Part shown: positions 6,733-13,639 of the stretch, piece after piece
Position numbering within the stretch: position 1 is the first letter of the stretch
Layout of the letters: every line of letters starts with the position of its first letter
DNA from: an uncultured Helicobacteraceae bacterium
Lineage (GTDB): Bacteria; Campylobacterota; Campylobacteria; Campylobacterales; Helicobacteraceae
NCBI GenBank assembly: GCA_910578285.1
Contig: CAJTQL010000011.1
Location: 63,077 to 79,671 of the forward strand
Reading direction: 5' to 3'
DNA: 16,595 nt
Made by a program: the position numbers and the translations under genes
Notes under the pieces: generated by a model
The model's input: the letters and a program-made list of their open reading frames with translations, nothing else
Databases searched by the model: none
Told to the model about the DNA's origin: nothing

Positions 6733-8485
6733 GTGATTCTCCTTGTGCGCTTGCGAGCGCACCCATTGTGAGCGGGTCAATTTTATATTGCCCAATCTCA
6801 TTGCCGCTAGCGTCTATCATGTGCACAGCGCAGGCGATGCAGGGGTCGAAAGAATGGATAATACGGATAATCTCAATGGGCTTGGTGAGGTCGTTAATCT
6901 TGAGCCCCACGAGTGCATGCTCATACGCGCCCTTTTGCCCTTTTGAATCTCGTGGTCCAGCGTTCCAAGTCGAGGGCACAACACATTGATAGTTCTCGAC
7001 AACGCCATTTTTAATGCGCACCCAATGGCTCAACACGCCGCGAGGCACAGAGCCGATGTAACGTCCTTTGTATTCCTTGCTTTTGTCGATTTTATAGGGC
7101 GTGCATGTACGTTTGTCCCCGCTTTTGATTGTCTCGACAAGCGAATTGAATGCCTCGATTCCATAATCCGCCGAGAGTTTGCATTCGAGCATGCGCGCTG
7201 CTGTTCTGCCAAGTGTGCTAAATAGCGCCTCAACAGGCAAGCCGGTGTCTTGCAAGAGCTTGGTTGCCACAGCTTTGACACGTGGATTGCCCGCCGCGAG
7301 CCCAACGACAACCGTTGCGAGAGGTCCGACTTCCATAGGTTTGCTGTCATAACGTGGGGATTTAATCCATGAATATTTCTCGCTTGTTTTGAGGAGTTTG
7401 GAATCAACCATTTTGCCATCAGCTCCCAAGCTTTGCCCGTCGATAAAACCTGTGTAGTTTGGTTCGGTTTTGCCATCATAGGGGTGTAAGGGTCCATTGT
7501 CTTTGTACCACGAATGCGTGGCTTCTTCGGTGATTTTGGTTTCATCAATAGGCACAACCTTGCTAATATCATGGTCAAGCACAATGCCTGTGCTATAAAG
7601 CGTCTCGGTTGCATTGACAGGAATCTCGGCATAGCAGAGGAAATTTTTGACATTTTCGCCGCCCATCACGCTTGGTTCATGCTGATAGACTTCGGCAGCC
7701 ATGACAATGTCTGAATAGTATGCGCGGTTGATATAATCCGCGACATATTTATATTTGGTGAGCCAATCGCCCATACGCGAAGGGTCAAGAATATCACGCA
7801 CACACGTAACACCGCCCACGGTGAGGCTTTGTGGGTGGGGCTGTTTTGAGCCAAAAATCGCCATCATTTGTGCGGCAACGCGCTGCACCTCAAGCGCCTT
7901 GAGATAGTGCGAAAGCACGATAAGATTTTGCTCGGGTGAGAATCGATAGGTTTTGTGCCCAAAATAGCCATTTGCAAAGGGTCCAAGCCCGCTTTTGCCG
8001 TTTGCAAACTCGGCTACACGTTTTTGTACAGCGCGCAATTCGTCTTCGCCTGTGGCGATAGGGTTTTCGCAATAATTAAACGCGAGTTTTGATGCCTTTG
8101 CAGGGTCTGCGCCAAGTGCTGCGACAATGTCGCACCAATCGAGCCCATGCAGATGATAGAAATGCACCATATGGTCATGCAAAACAAGCGAGATATTCAT
8201 GAGCGCGCGTGTGTATGTCGCTGCAGGGGGGATCTCGATTCCAAGAGCGTTTTCCACAGCTGTAATGCCCGCTTTGTAATGTGAATAGGTGCACACACCA
8301 CAGATTCGCTGCACCATAAAGCCCACATCGCGTGGGTCACGATTTTTCACAATCGTTTCAATTCCCCGCCATAATGTTGAAGCCGAAAATGCGTCTGTAA
8401 CGACATTATTATCATCAACCATCACTTCAATACGTAAATGTCCCTCGATTCGGGTGATGGGGTCTACAACAATTCGTGTTGCCAT
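6722..8485 (-). CDS. hydB: [NiFe]-hydrogenase large subunit
   Basis: This is the catalytic subunit of the periplasmic uptake hydrogenase, oxidising H2 at a Ni-Fe(CN)2CO centre. The 587-residue precursor has the RIEGH motif (12-16), the N-terminal nickel motif RICGVC (60-65) and the C-terminal nickel motif DPCIACAVH (547-555). All four nickel-binding cysteines (62, 65, 549, 552) are present. HydD should cut after His555, releasing a 32-residue tail; this is about twice the 15 residues seen in E. coli HyaB and HybC. There is no signal peptide, as expected: the mature subunit crosses the membrane with HydA through the Tat system. The ATG at 8485 follows AAAGGAG; the gap to hydA is 11 nt and the overlap with hydC is 11 nt. 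Confidence 0.98.
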   Translation of the reverse strand: MATRIVVDPITRIEGHLRIEVMVDDNNVVTDAFSASTLWRGIETIVKNRDPRDVGFMVQRICGVCTYSHYKAGITAVENALGIEIPPAATYTRALMNISLVLHDHMVHFYHLHGLDWCDIVAALGADPAKASKLAFNYCENPIATGEDELRAVQKRVAEFANGKSGLGPFANGYFGHKTYRFSPEQNLIVLSHYLKALEVQRVAAQMMAIFGSKQPHPQSLTVGGVTCVRDILDPSRMGDWLTKYKYVADYINRAYYSDIVMAAEVYQHEPSVMGGENVKNFLCYAEIPVNATETLYSTGIVLDHDISKVVPIDETKITEEATHSWYKDNGPLHPYDGKTEPNYTGFIDGQSLGADGKMVDSKLLKTSEKYSWIKSPRYDSKPMEVGPLATVVVGLAAGNPRVKAVATKLLQDTGLPVEALFSTLGRTAARMLECKLSADYGIEAFNSLVETIKSGDKRTCTPYKIDKSKEYKGRYIGSVPRGVLSHWVRIKNGVVENYQCVVPSTWNAGPRDSKGQKGAYEHALVGLKINDLTKPIEIIRIIHSFDPCIACAVHMIDASGNEIGQYKIDPLTMGALASAQGESHGI

Positions 8486-8496
8486 GTTTTGCTCCT

Positions 8497-9660
8497 TTAG
8501 TGCTTGTCTTTAATGATTGTGCTCAACACTGCATGTGCTGCAATGCCGATTACAGCGGCGCTTAGGACGGTGATTCCCACTTTGTCTGCCATGTTGTCCA
8601 TTCCTGTTGCGCCAAGGGGAGGGCGGAAACGATGGTTTGCCACAGGCTCTTCAAAGGGTCCCATGTTGTCCCAGAAATTGGGCTCTGAACAGCCAATGCA
8701 ACCATGTCCTGCTTGGATAGGCCAGCTTGTATGGCTGTTGAATCGCAATTTGGAGCAGTTGTTGAAAGTGTAGGGTCCTTTGCAGCCGACTTTATAGAGA
8801 CAATAGCCCGCTTCAGCGCCTTCATCTCCAAATCGTTGTACGAACTCGCCAGCGTCAAATCGCCCTCGCCGCTCACAAAGGTCATGGATTCGTTGTCCAT
8901 ACGCCCACAAGGGTCGGCGATAGGCATCAGTAGGTGGCAGAGTGCCAAAGAGAATGAAATGCAAAAGTGTCCCGACAATGTTTTTTTCGCTTGGTGGACA
9001 GCCGGGGACATTAATCACGGGTTGGCTAATCGTTTTGTGCAGTGGGCGCGCTTGTGTCGGGTTGGGCGCTGCAGCTTGGATTCCACCAAAGCTGCTGCAT
9101 GAGCCAATGGCAAAAATCGCCTTTGCGTTTGCTGCTGCAACCTTGCAACTATGTGCGCCTGTGTGCCCCAAAGCTCCAATTGTGAGACAATTTTCTGTTG
9201 CTCCGCTTGGAATCCCGCCTTCGACAAGCAAGATATAATTGCCTTTGTGACGTTCGATGGCGGATTCAAGATTTTGTTCTGCCTGCCAGCCTGATGCTGC
9301 CATAATTGTCTCATGATATTCAAGCGAGACATAATCGAATATGAGGCTATCAATGCTTGGTCCATCGGAGCGCAAGAGACTTTCGCTACAGCCTGTGCAT
9401 TCTGCCATGTGGAGCCATATGAGCGGCAATCGGTCGGCGACTTCAGCGGCTTTGGCGGTGAGCGGTGCAAAACTCGCAGGCAGTGCCATTGCAGCCGTCA
9501 TTGTGCTTGCCCATTTGAGGAAGTCTCGGCGCGAGATTCCATTTCTTTGTAGCATTTCTTTAATGCTGCTTCCTTCATGGAGCGGCTTTTGCGCCTGCAA
9601 TGATTTTAAGCGTTCTTTTGCTTGGGCTAGAAGTCGCGATTCTTTATCTCCAAAAAACAT
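8497..9660 (-). CDS. hydA: [NiFe]-hydrogenase small subunit, Tat-exported
   Basis: HydA carries three iron-sulfur clusters that pass electrons from the Ni-Fe site of HydB to cytochrome b HydC. The 387-residue precursor has a twin-arginine signal (SRRDFLKW at about 43-50, then a hydrophobic run ending near TAKAAE). Its N-terminus before the Arg pair is long and polar. The proximal cluster motif CTGCSESLL starts at residue 88. The distal and medial cluster cysteines lie in the last third (GYC, GCKGP, FNNC, GHGCIGCSEPNFWD). A C-terminal hydrophobic helix (about 363-383) serves as the membrane anchor. I use the ATG at 9660, with AAGGAGG just upstream. The TTG one codon earlier would be only 2 nt from that site. 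It is the first gene of the hyd operon. Confidence 0.97.
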   Translation of the reverse strand: MFFGDKESRLLAQAKERLKSLQAQKPLHEGSSIKEMLQRNGISRRDFLKWASTMTAAMALPASFAPLTAKAAEVADRLPLIWLHMAECTGCSESLLRSDGPSIDSLIFDYVSLEYHETIMAASGWQAEQNLESAIERHKGNYILLVEGGIPSGATENCLTIGALGHTGAHSCKVAAANAKAIFAIGSCSSFGGIQAAAPNPTQARPLHKTISQPVINVPGCPPSEKNIVGTLLHFILFGTLPPTDAYRRPLWAYGQRIHDLCERRGRFDAGEFVQRFGDEGAEAGYCLYKVGCKGPYTFNNCSKLRFNSHTSWPIQAGHGCIGCSEPNFWDNMGPFEEPVANHRFRPPLGATGMDNMADKVGITVLSAAVIGIAAHAVLSTIIKDKH

Positions 9661-9691
9661 CAATCCTCCTTAATTATGGCTTGTATTGTTA

Positions 9692-9710
9692 ATGATATTT
9701 GATAGTATCA
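9692..9710 (-). promoter_or_regulatory. Candidate promoter/operator of the hydABCDE operon
   Basis: The 96-bp gap between ribBA and hydA holds two overlapping -10-like hexamers on the minus strand: TATCAT (9692-9697) and an extended-type TGA-TACTAT (hexamer at 9702-9707). An inverted repeat TGATA-N8-TATCA at 9693-9710 covers both. A repressor bound there could control the operon, but I cannot name one. No good -35 is visible, and no GC-rich terminator separates ribBA from hydA, so some read-through is possible. Confidence 0.4.
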
Positions 9711-9759
9711 CGAGACGACTAAAATCAAGCTGATGATGGAGCGAAAAAACCTAATTTTT

Positions 9760-10803
9760 TTATTTTTTTTCAAAAGGTAACAAGACTTTCTCTTTCATAT
9801 TCAGCCCAAATCCTGAAAGCCCAACAAATTGCACACCCTCTGTGCTTGTGAGCAAATGAAACTCGCGCATGCCAAGCGCGCGCATAATCTGTGCGCCGAT
9901 TCCAAAGTTTTTAATATCATTGACCTTTGTGCTGCTTGTTTGTAGAAAGACAAGCGCGCCACCTTGCTGCTTGAGCAGCTCGATAGACTGCATGAGATTT
10001 TCAAACTCATCAGCATGGCTCAAAAGCTCGAGGTCGGAACGGATATTGTGAAATTTAAACAACGCATTTTGCGAAAGTGTGCCAAAGACAAACACGGTGT
10101 GTTCGCGCCCAAGATGGTCAACAAAGACGTTTTTTTCGCATGCATTTCCCATAAATTGTATCTTGCAAGTTTCCTTTTGGACGAGCAGATTCTCAAACTG
10201 CAAGCGATAGGCGATGAGGTCGGAGACATAGAGAATCTTGAGGTTATGCTCGCTTGCAAATTCGAGCAAAAATTTATCACCTCTGCGTGCCATGCTGCCA
10301 TCTTTTTTCATAATCTCACAAATCACACTCACGGGCTTAAGCCCCGCGAGCAAGCACAAATCCACGCTCGCCTCTGTGTGCCCTGTGCGCACCAAAACCC
10401 CGCCTTCTTTGGCGATGAGCGGAAAGATATGCCCGGGGCGCACGAATGTTTCAGGAGTCGAGCTCTCCTCACACATGAGTCGAATGGTTTGGTCACGTTC
10501 AAATGCCGAGATTCCTGTTTTTGCGTCTTTAGAATCGATAGAAATGGTAAATGCGGTTTCATGGTTGCTGCTATTGTGCGTAACCATTGGTTGTAAATCG
10601 AGCTTTTGAGCGAGCTTGTTTGTAATCGACACACAAATGAGCCCGCGCGCTTCTTGCGCCATAAAATTCACTTTTTGGGGCGTGCAAAACTCGGCTGCAA
10701 AGACTAAATCACCTTCGTTTTCGCGGTCTTCATCGTCCATGATGATGACCATCTCTCCATTTTTGATTGCGGTAATCGCCTCACGAACGCGCTCTAGTGG
10801 CAT
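9760..10803 (-). CDS. ribBA: 3,4-dihydroxy-2-butanone 4-phosphate synthase with a degenerate GTP cyclohydrolase II half (RibBX type)
   Basis: The N-terminal half (about 1-205) is an intact RibB, which converts ribulose 5-phosphate to the four-carbon riboflavin precursor. It has DDEDRENEGD (23-32), the block after RARG-like EARGLICV, RPGHIFPL (122-129) and GHTEASVD (141-148). The C-terminal half (about 210-347) follows the RibA fold, with conserved-looking segments FGIGAQIMRALG (300-311) and LLTSTEGVQFVGL. However, the zinc-binding CxC block is replaced by a stretch around NIRSDLELL, with no cysteines. GTP cyclohydrolase II activity is therefore not expected, and a separate ribA should exist elsewhere. 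Such RibB plus inactive RibA fusions are known in epsilonproteobacteria. ATG at 10803 has AGGAG 6 nt upstream. The leader is too short for an FMN riboswitch. Confidence 0.92.
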   Translation of the reverse strand: MPLERVREAITAIKNGEMVIIMDDEDRENEGDLVFAAEFCTPQKVNFMAQEARGLICVSITNKLAQKLDLQPMVTHNSSNHETAFTISIDSKDAKTGISAFERDQTIRLMCEESSTPETFVRPGHIFPLIAKEGGVLVRTGHTEASVDLCLLAGLKPVSVICEIMKKDGSMARRGDKFLLEFASEHNLKILYVSDLIAYRLQFENLLVQKETCKIQFMGNACEKNVFVDHLGREHTVFVFGTLSQNALFKFHNIRSDLELLSHADEFENLMQSIELLKQQGGALVFLQTSSTKVNDIKNFGIGAQIMRALGMREFHLLTSTEGVQFVGLSGFGLNMKEKVLLPFEKK

Positions 10804-10832
10804 TTTGTTCTCCTAAAGATAAATTTTTCGCA

Positions 10833-10838
10833 AGTATA
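10833..10838 (-). promoter_or_regulatory. Extended -10 promoter for ribBA
   Basis: On the minus strand TGC-TATACT gives an extended -10 element (hexamer at 10833-10838), about 30 nt before the ribBA ATG. The predicted start near 10826 gives a leader of roughly 23 nt. No convincing -35 is seen, which is usual for Helicobacter promoters. It lies back to back with the tRNA promoter, with only 10 bp between this hexamer and the tRNA -35. Confidence 0.6.
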
Positions 10839-10848
10839 GCAAAAAAGC

Positions 10849-10877
10849 TTGACAATGTGTTTAAGATGTTGTATAAT
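10849..10877 (+). promoter_or_regulatory. Consensus sigma-70-type promoter for the tRNA-Gln / tRNA-Met transcript
   Basis: TTGACA at 10849-10854 and TATAAT at 10872-10877 are both exact consensus hexamers with the ideal 17-bp spacing. Transcription should start around 10884, leaving about 27 nt before tRNA-Gln. An ideal promoter fits the high demand for stable RNA. Confidence 0.9.
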
Positions 10878-10891
10878 GCCATTCTTGATTG

Positions 10892-10905
10892 AGAAGTTCG
10901 CTTCT
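10892..10905 (+). other. UUCG-tetraloop hairpin in the tRNA leader
   Basis: Positions 10892-10905 read AGAAG-TTCG-CTTCT, a 5-bp stem closed by a UUCG tetraloop, ending 5 nt before tRNA-Gln and followed by TTTGT. It may guide 5' processing or stabilise the leader. It is too weak to be a strong terminator. Confidence 0.45.
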
Positions 10906-10910
10906 TTTGT

Positions 10911-10985
10911 TGGGGTATCGCCAAGTGGTAAGGCAGCAGGTTTTGGTCCTGCCATTCGGAGGTTCGAATCCTTCTACCCCAGCCA
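10911..10985 (+). tRNA. tRNA-Gln (anticodon TTG)
   Basis: A complete 75-nt tRNA with encoded CCA. The acceptor stem pairs TGGGGTA (10911-10917) with TACCCCA (10975-10981), with discriminator G and then CCA. The anticodon stem GCAGG/CCTGC encloses the loop TTTTGGT, giving anticodon TTG. The T arm has the normal GGTTCGAATCC. It is first in a two-tRNA transcript with tRNA-Met. Confidence 0.97.
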
Positions 10986-11042
10986 TCTTTCCTGATTTTT
11001 TGAGGCAGAGTAGGGCGATAGTGCTTTTGTTTTGCTTTTTGT

Positions 11043-11117
<75 letters not shown>

Positions 11118-11194
11118 AACGTCTTACTGAAGTAAGCCATTAGTTCTGTCTTCCTTGTTTTTTCCTCCTTATAAAGAATAGAAATTTAGGCATG

Positions 11195-11215
11195 CGCGCC
11201 CCCTAGCGGGGCGCG
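11195..11215 (-). terminator. GC-rich hairpin at the convergent end of the tRNA transcript and the next gene
   Basis: CGCGCCCC (11195-11202) pairs perfectly with GGGGCGCG (11208-11215) around a 5-nt loop. The stop codon of the minus-strand gene (11203-11205) lies in the loop. It could end transcription from both sides, but neither side has a proper T-run, so termination is inferred from the strong stem and the convergent position. Confidence 0.45.
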
Positions 11216-11814
11216 ATTCTTTCGTGTGGCTTTGGTTCAACCTGCGGATTGAGCACTCTTGGCGGTGGAATCATTTTAAATTTATTCTCTTTTTGTGCTG
11301 GTGTTTGTCGGATATTCACGCGCGGATTATAATCAAATTCTTCATTTCGCTCAACATGTGGCAACGAAGGATCAAACGCAAGATAGCGCAACAAAAGGCA
11401 TTTGTCATAGCGCGGTAGCACGCACATGGCATAAAAATCGCTGCCAATGCCGATATGTCGTAAGGTTTCAAGATAGCGAATGTCGAATGTTACAAACGCG
11501 TTTTGGTTGGTGTCGATACTCACGCCGCCAAGCTCACTAAAGCGGATATAATTCTCGATTTTTCCTTTAATCAGCACGAGCGCATGCTCTTTTGCTAGCG
11601 CCTCTCGCGTCTTTTTTTGCACACGATGATAGGCTCTGTGTGTTGTCATTTTGCGCCCACGAAATAGCACATAGTCCTCATTGAGCGCCTTTTCTTCAAC
11701 GCGTTGCCACAACTCATCCCATGTCATTGTCGCGCTTTCAAATGGGCGGGGGATAAAAGTGATGTCTTGCGCGCCAAACATGGTAGCACACAGCAACACG
11801 AGCAATCGATACAT
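11203..11814 (-). CDS. Small exported protein of unknown function
   Basis: I do not recognise this 203-residue protein. It begins with a signal peptide (MYRLLVLLCATMFGA, cleavage probably before QD), so it should be periplasmic or outer-membrane associated. The middle (about 30-140) is mixed charged and hydrophobic, with a basic helix rich in Lys and Arg. The C-terminal third is proline-rich and probably extended (PPPRVLNPQVEPKPHERIAPR). There is no lipobox cysteine at the cleavage site. I use the ATG at 11814, which has AAGGA 8 nt upstream and starts directly at the signal peptide. The frame stays open to 11880, but those 22 residues lack a ribosome binding site and contain two hairpins. It stands alone, convergent with the tRNAs and divergent from the next gene. 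Confidence 0.75.
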   Translation of the reverse strand: MYRLLVLLCATMFGAQDITFIPRPFESATMTWDELWQRVEEKALNEDYVLFRGRKMTTHRAYHRVQKKTREALAKEHALVLIKGKIENYIRFSELGGVSIDTNQNAFVTFDIRYLETLRHIGIGSDFYAMCVLPRYDKCLLLRYLAFDPSLPHVERNEEFDYNPRVNIRQTPAQKENKFKMIPPPRVLNPQVEPKPHERIAPR

Positions 11815-12142
11815 ATTGATGTCCTTTATAATCGCAAAGCTTCCTAAGCTTTTTATCGTGCGTGCAAGCGAATTGCCCACACTCCCTAAGTGTGCGACAA
11901 TGCGTTTGTATCTTTAGTCGCCGTTTTACGCCGCGGGGCGCAAGGTTTTTCTTTTGGAATCCCAAAGCAATTTTGATTCCGTTATGAGAATCCTTAATGC
12001 AAAATTTGAATGCGCTTGTTGACAATCTCTATGCTCCCATAGAAGTCATGGTTAGCTTCATGCAATATCGCCTTTTGCCATGAGACTTGCCATATTGGTT
12101 ATCTATATGCTAAGATTCAGCGAGCATTCGACAAGGACACTC
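11815..12142. other. Intergenic region between two divergent genes
   Basis: No gene is seen in this 328-bp stretch. It holds two small hairpins (AAAGCTT-CCT-AAGCTTT at 11836-11852 and CACACT-CCCTA-AGTGTG at 11878-11894) and a GC-rich patch near 11928-11942 followed by T-rich sequence. A TTGACA at about 12014 has no matching -10. The only convincing promoter faces the plus-strand gene and is listed separately; none is clear for the minus-strand gene. Confidence 0.6.
12087..12116 (+). promoter_or_regulatory. Candidate promoter for the coiled-coil protein / arsB pair
   Basis: TTGCCA (12087-12092) and TAAGAT (12111-12116) are 18 bp apart, and the -10 is extended by TGC. Start of transcription near 12123 leaves about 20 nt before the ATG at 12143. 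This also argues against the in-frame ATG at 12080, which lies upstream of the promoter. Confidence 0.55.
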
Positions 12143-13618
12143 ATGACACTCCACCTGACCCTTGATTCCAACACCGAGTTTTTGCGAGCCATCGATTTAT
12201 GGCAGACGCCCATTAGCGCGCTTTTGCCCTTTTGGGAGGGCGAGCAAGCCGAGTTTGCCGAATTTTGCAAGACACATCGGCTCTATTGGCATAATGTCGC
12301 CACGATTGACGAAGCAAAGCGCCAAGCAGCCGATGTGCTCGAGCAGATGAGCGCGCTATTCAAGCGCGAGATTGGCAGATTCGACTTTCGCCTTGCCACA
12401 GCGCTCAATACGCGCGGGCTTAGCTCGATTGCCGATGTTGAGATTGCACATCTGCATATCAGCCTGCATGACTGCAGCGAGCAAGAAATCACACATTTCA
12501 AGCAGGTTTTCTCCGAGCTCCCCACGCGTTCTTTCCTTGACTTTCGTTCATTGGGCGAACGCAGTGTCGAGCTCTATTATAGCCGCAGGGGCTATTACGA
12601 GCACAATGGCAAGCTTGGAATCCACACCGCAAAGCAGGCATATAGCCTCAAGGACAACTTCAAAAACCCCAAAGACAATAACTTTATCCTAAGTGGAATC
12701 TGTCTCGAGCTCGCACATCAAATTCCACATCTGAAGCTGTGCTACACCTACACCAACGGAATGGGCGGTAAGGTCGATTACAAGGTGAGCGGCGAGGAGA
12801 TTCTGCAAGCAAGTAAGCAAGAGCAACAGGGCATAGCGACAAATATTGACGCAAGAGCAGATGCCAAAGCCGAGCTGCAAAAAGAGGCGCAAAAGACACG
12901 TGTTTCTTTGCCCCCAGAATCGATTGAGGAGCGACTGCAAAAAGCCCCAACACAGATTCGCTTTGCGCCAAATGAGGACATCGAGGGCTTTTTCGAGCGC
13001 AATTACGAAGCCTACAGGCGCAAAGAGGAGGAGAAATGCGCCTTGCGGCTAGAAAGGGCGAAAGAGCAGGCGTTGAGCGCGTATGATTACCTCCACACGC
13101 AGCTTGAAAGTGGAATCACGATTAAAGAAGCACTCGAGCTTGTCAAGCAGAAGTATCGCGATGATGACACGACAAACCTCGCCTCGCTGCTGCTCACCAA
13201 AGATTTGCTGAACCTTGCGCACAAAGACAGCGAGATTCTCGCGCTCAAAGACGAGTGCGCGCAAAAGGAACAAACGCTCGAAGAATACCGTGAGACCATC
13301 GCCAAGCGCGAAGAAACTATCGGTTCAATGCGCGCAACAATCAGCGAAAAGGTCAATGAATACAATCTCTATAAAGAAAAAGCCGAACAACTCCTACAAC
13401 AATCGCTCGATGAGCTCGCAGAGAGGCTGCAAAAAGACATTGACAATCTCGGCGCGTTGCTTGCGCAAAAAGAGGGCGAGCTAGATGAGCAGGGCACGCT
13501 CATCGATAGGCTTAGCATCGAGAATGGCTTCTTGAAAGAGCGCTGTGAGGAGCTCAAGGAGAAAAATGAGAAATTGGAGCAAAGAATCGATGTATTGATT
13601 TTAAAACAAAATGAATGA
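12143..13618 (+). CDS. Unknown protein with a long C-terminal coiled coil
   Basis: I do not recognise this 491-residue protein. There is no signal peptide or membrane segment, so it is probably cytoplasmic. Residues 1 to about 235 look like a folded region of unknown type, including a stretch around HISLHDCSEQEITHF and a glycine-containing segment YTNGMGGKVDYKVSG. From about 240 onward it is very rich in Glu, Lys, Gln and Ala. From about 375 to the end it reads as a continuous coiled coil with repeated leucine spacing (for example LAERLQKDIDNLGALLAQKE). The ATG at 12143 has AAGGA 6 nt upstream; an earlier in-frame ATG at 12080 lacks a ribosome binding site. The ArsB-type transporter gene follows after 21 nt on the same strand, so the two are probably cotranscribed, but nothing in the sequence links it to metalloid handling. 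Confidence 0.8.
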   Translation: MTLHLTLDSNTEFLRAIDLWQTPISALLPFWEGEQAEFAEFCKTHRLYWHNVATIDEAKRQAADVLEQMSALFKREIGRFDFRLATALNTRGLSSIADVEIAHLHISLHDCSEQEITHFKQVFSELPTRSFLDFRSLGERSVELYYSRRGYYEHNGKLGIHTAKQAYSLKDNFKNPKDNNFILSGICLELAHQIPHLKLCYTYTNGMGGKVDYKVSGEEILQASKQEQQGIATNIDARADAKAELQKEAQKTRVSLPPESIEERLQKAPTQIRFAPNEDIEGFFERNYEAYRRKEEEKCALRLERAKEQALSAYDYLHTQLESGITIKEALELVKQKYRDDDTTNLASLLLTKDLLNLAHKDSEILALKDECAQKEQTLEEYRETIAKREETIGSMRATISEKVNEYNLYKEKAEQLLQQSLDELAERLQKDIDNLGALLAQKEGELDEQGTLIDRLSIENGFLKERCEELKEKNEKLEQRIDVLILKQNE

Positions 13619-13639
13619 TGAATTTTTAGGATAGAGACA

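Noticed and set aside
6733..6801. Longer hydC start
   Set aside because: The extra 23 residues are wholly within hydB and lack a ribosome binding site, whereas the ATG at 6732 has AAGGAG.
10804..10832. FMN riboswitch before ribBA
   Set aside because: The leader is about 23 nt, far too short for the aptamer.
11123..11163. Intrinsic terminator after tRNA-Met (CTTAC-TGAA-GTAAG plus a T-run)
   Set aside because: The stem is only 5 bp and AT-rich, and the T-run is about 20 nt away, so it is not a canonical terminator.
12080..12142. Upstream ATG for the coiled-coil protein
   Set aside because: It has no ribosome binding site and lies upstream of the best promoter; the ATG at 12143 has AAGGA at proper spacing.
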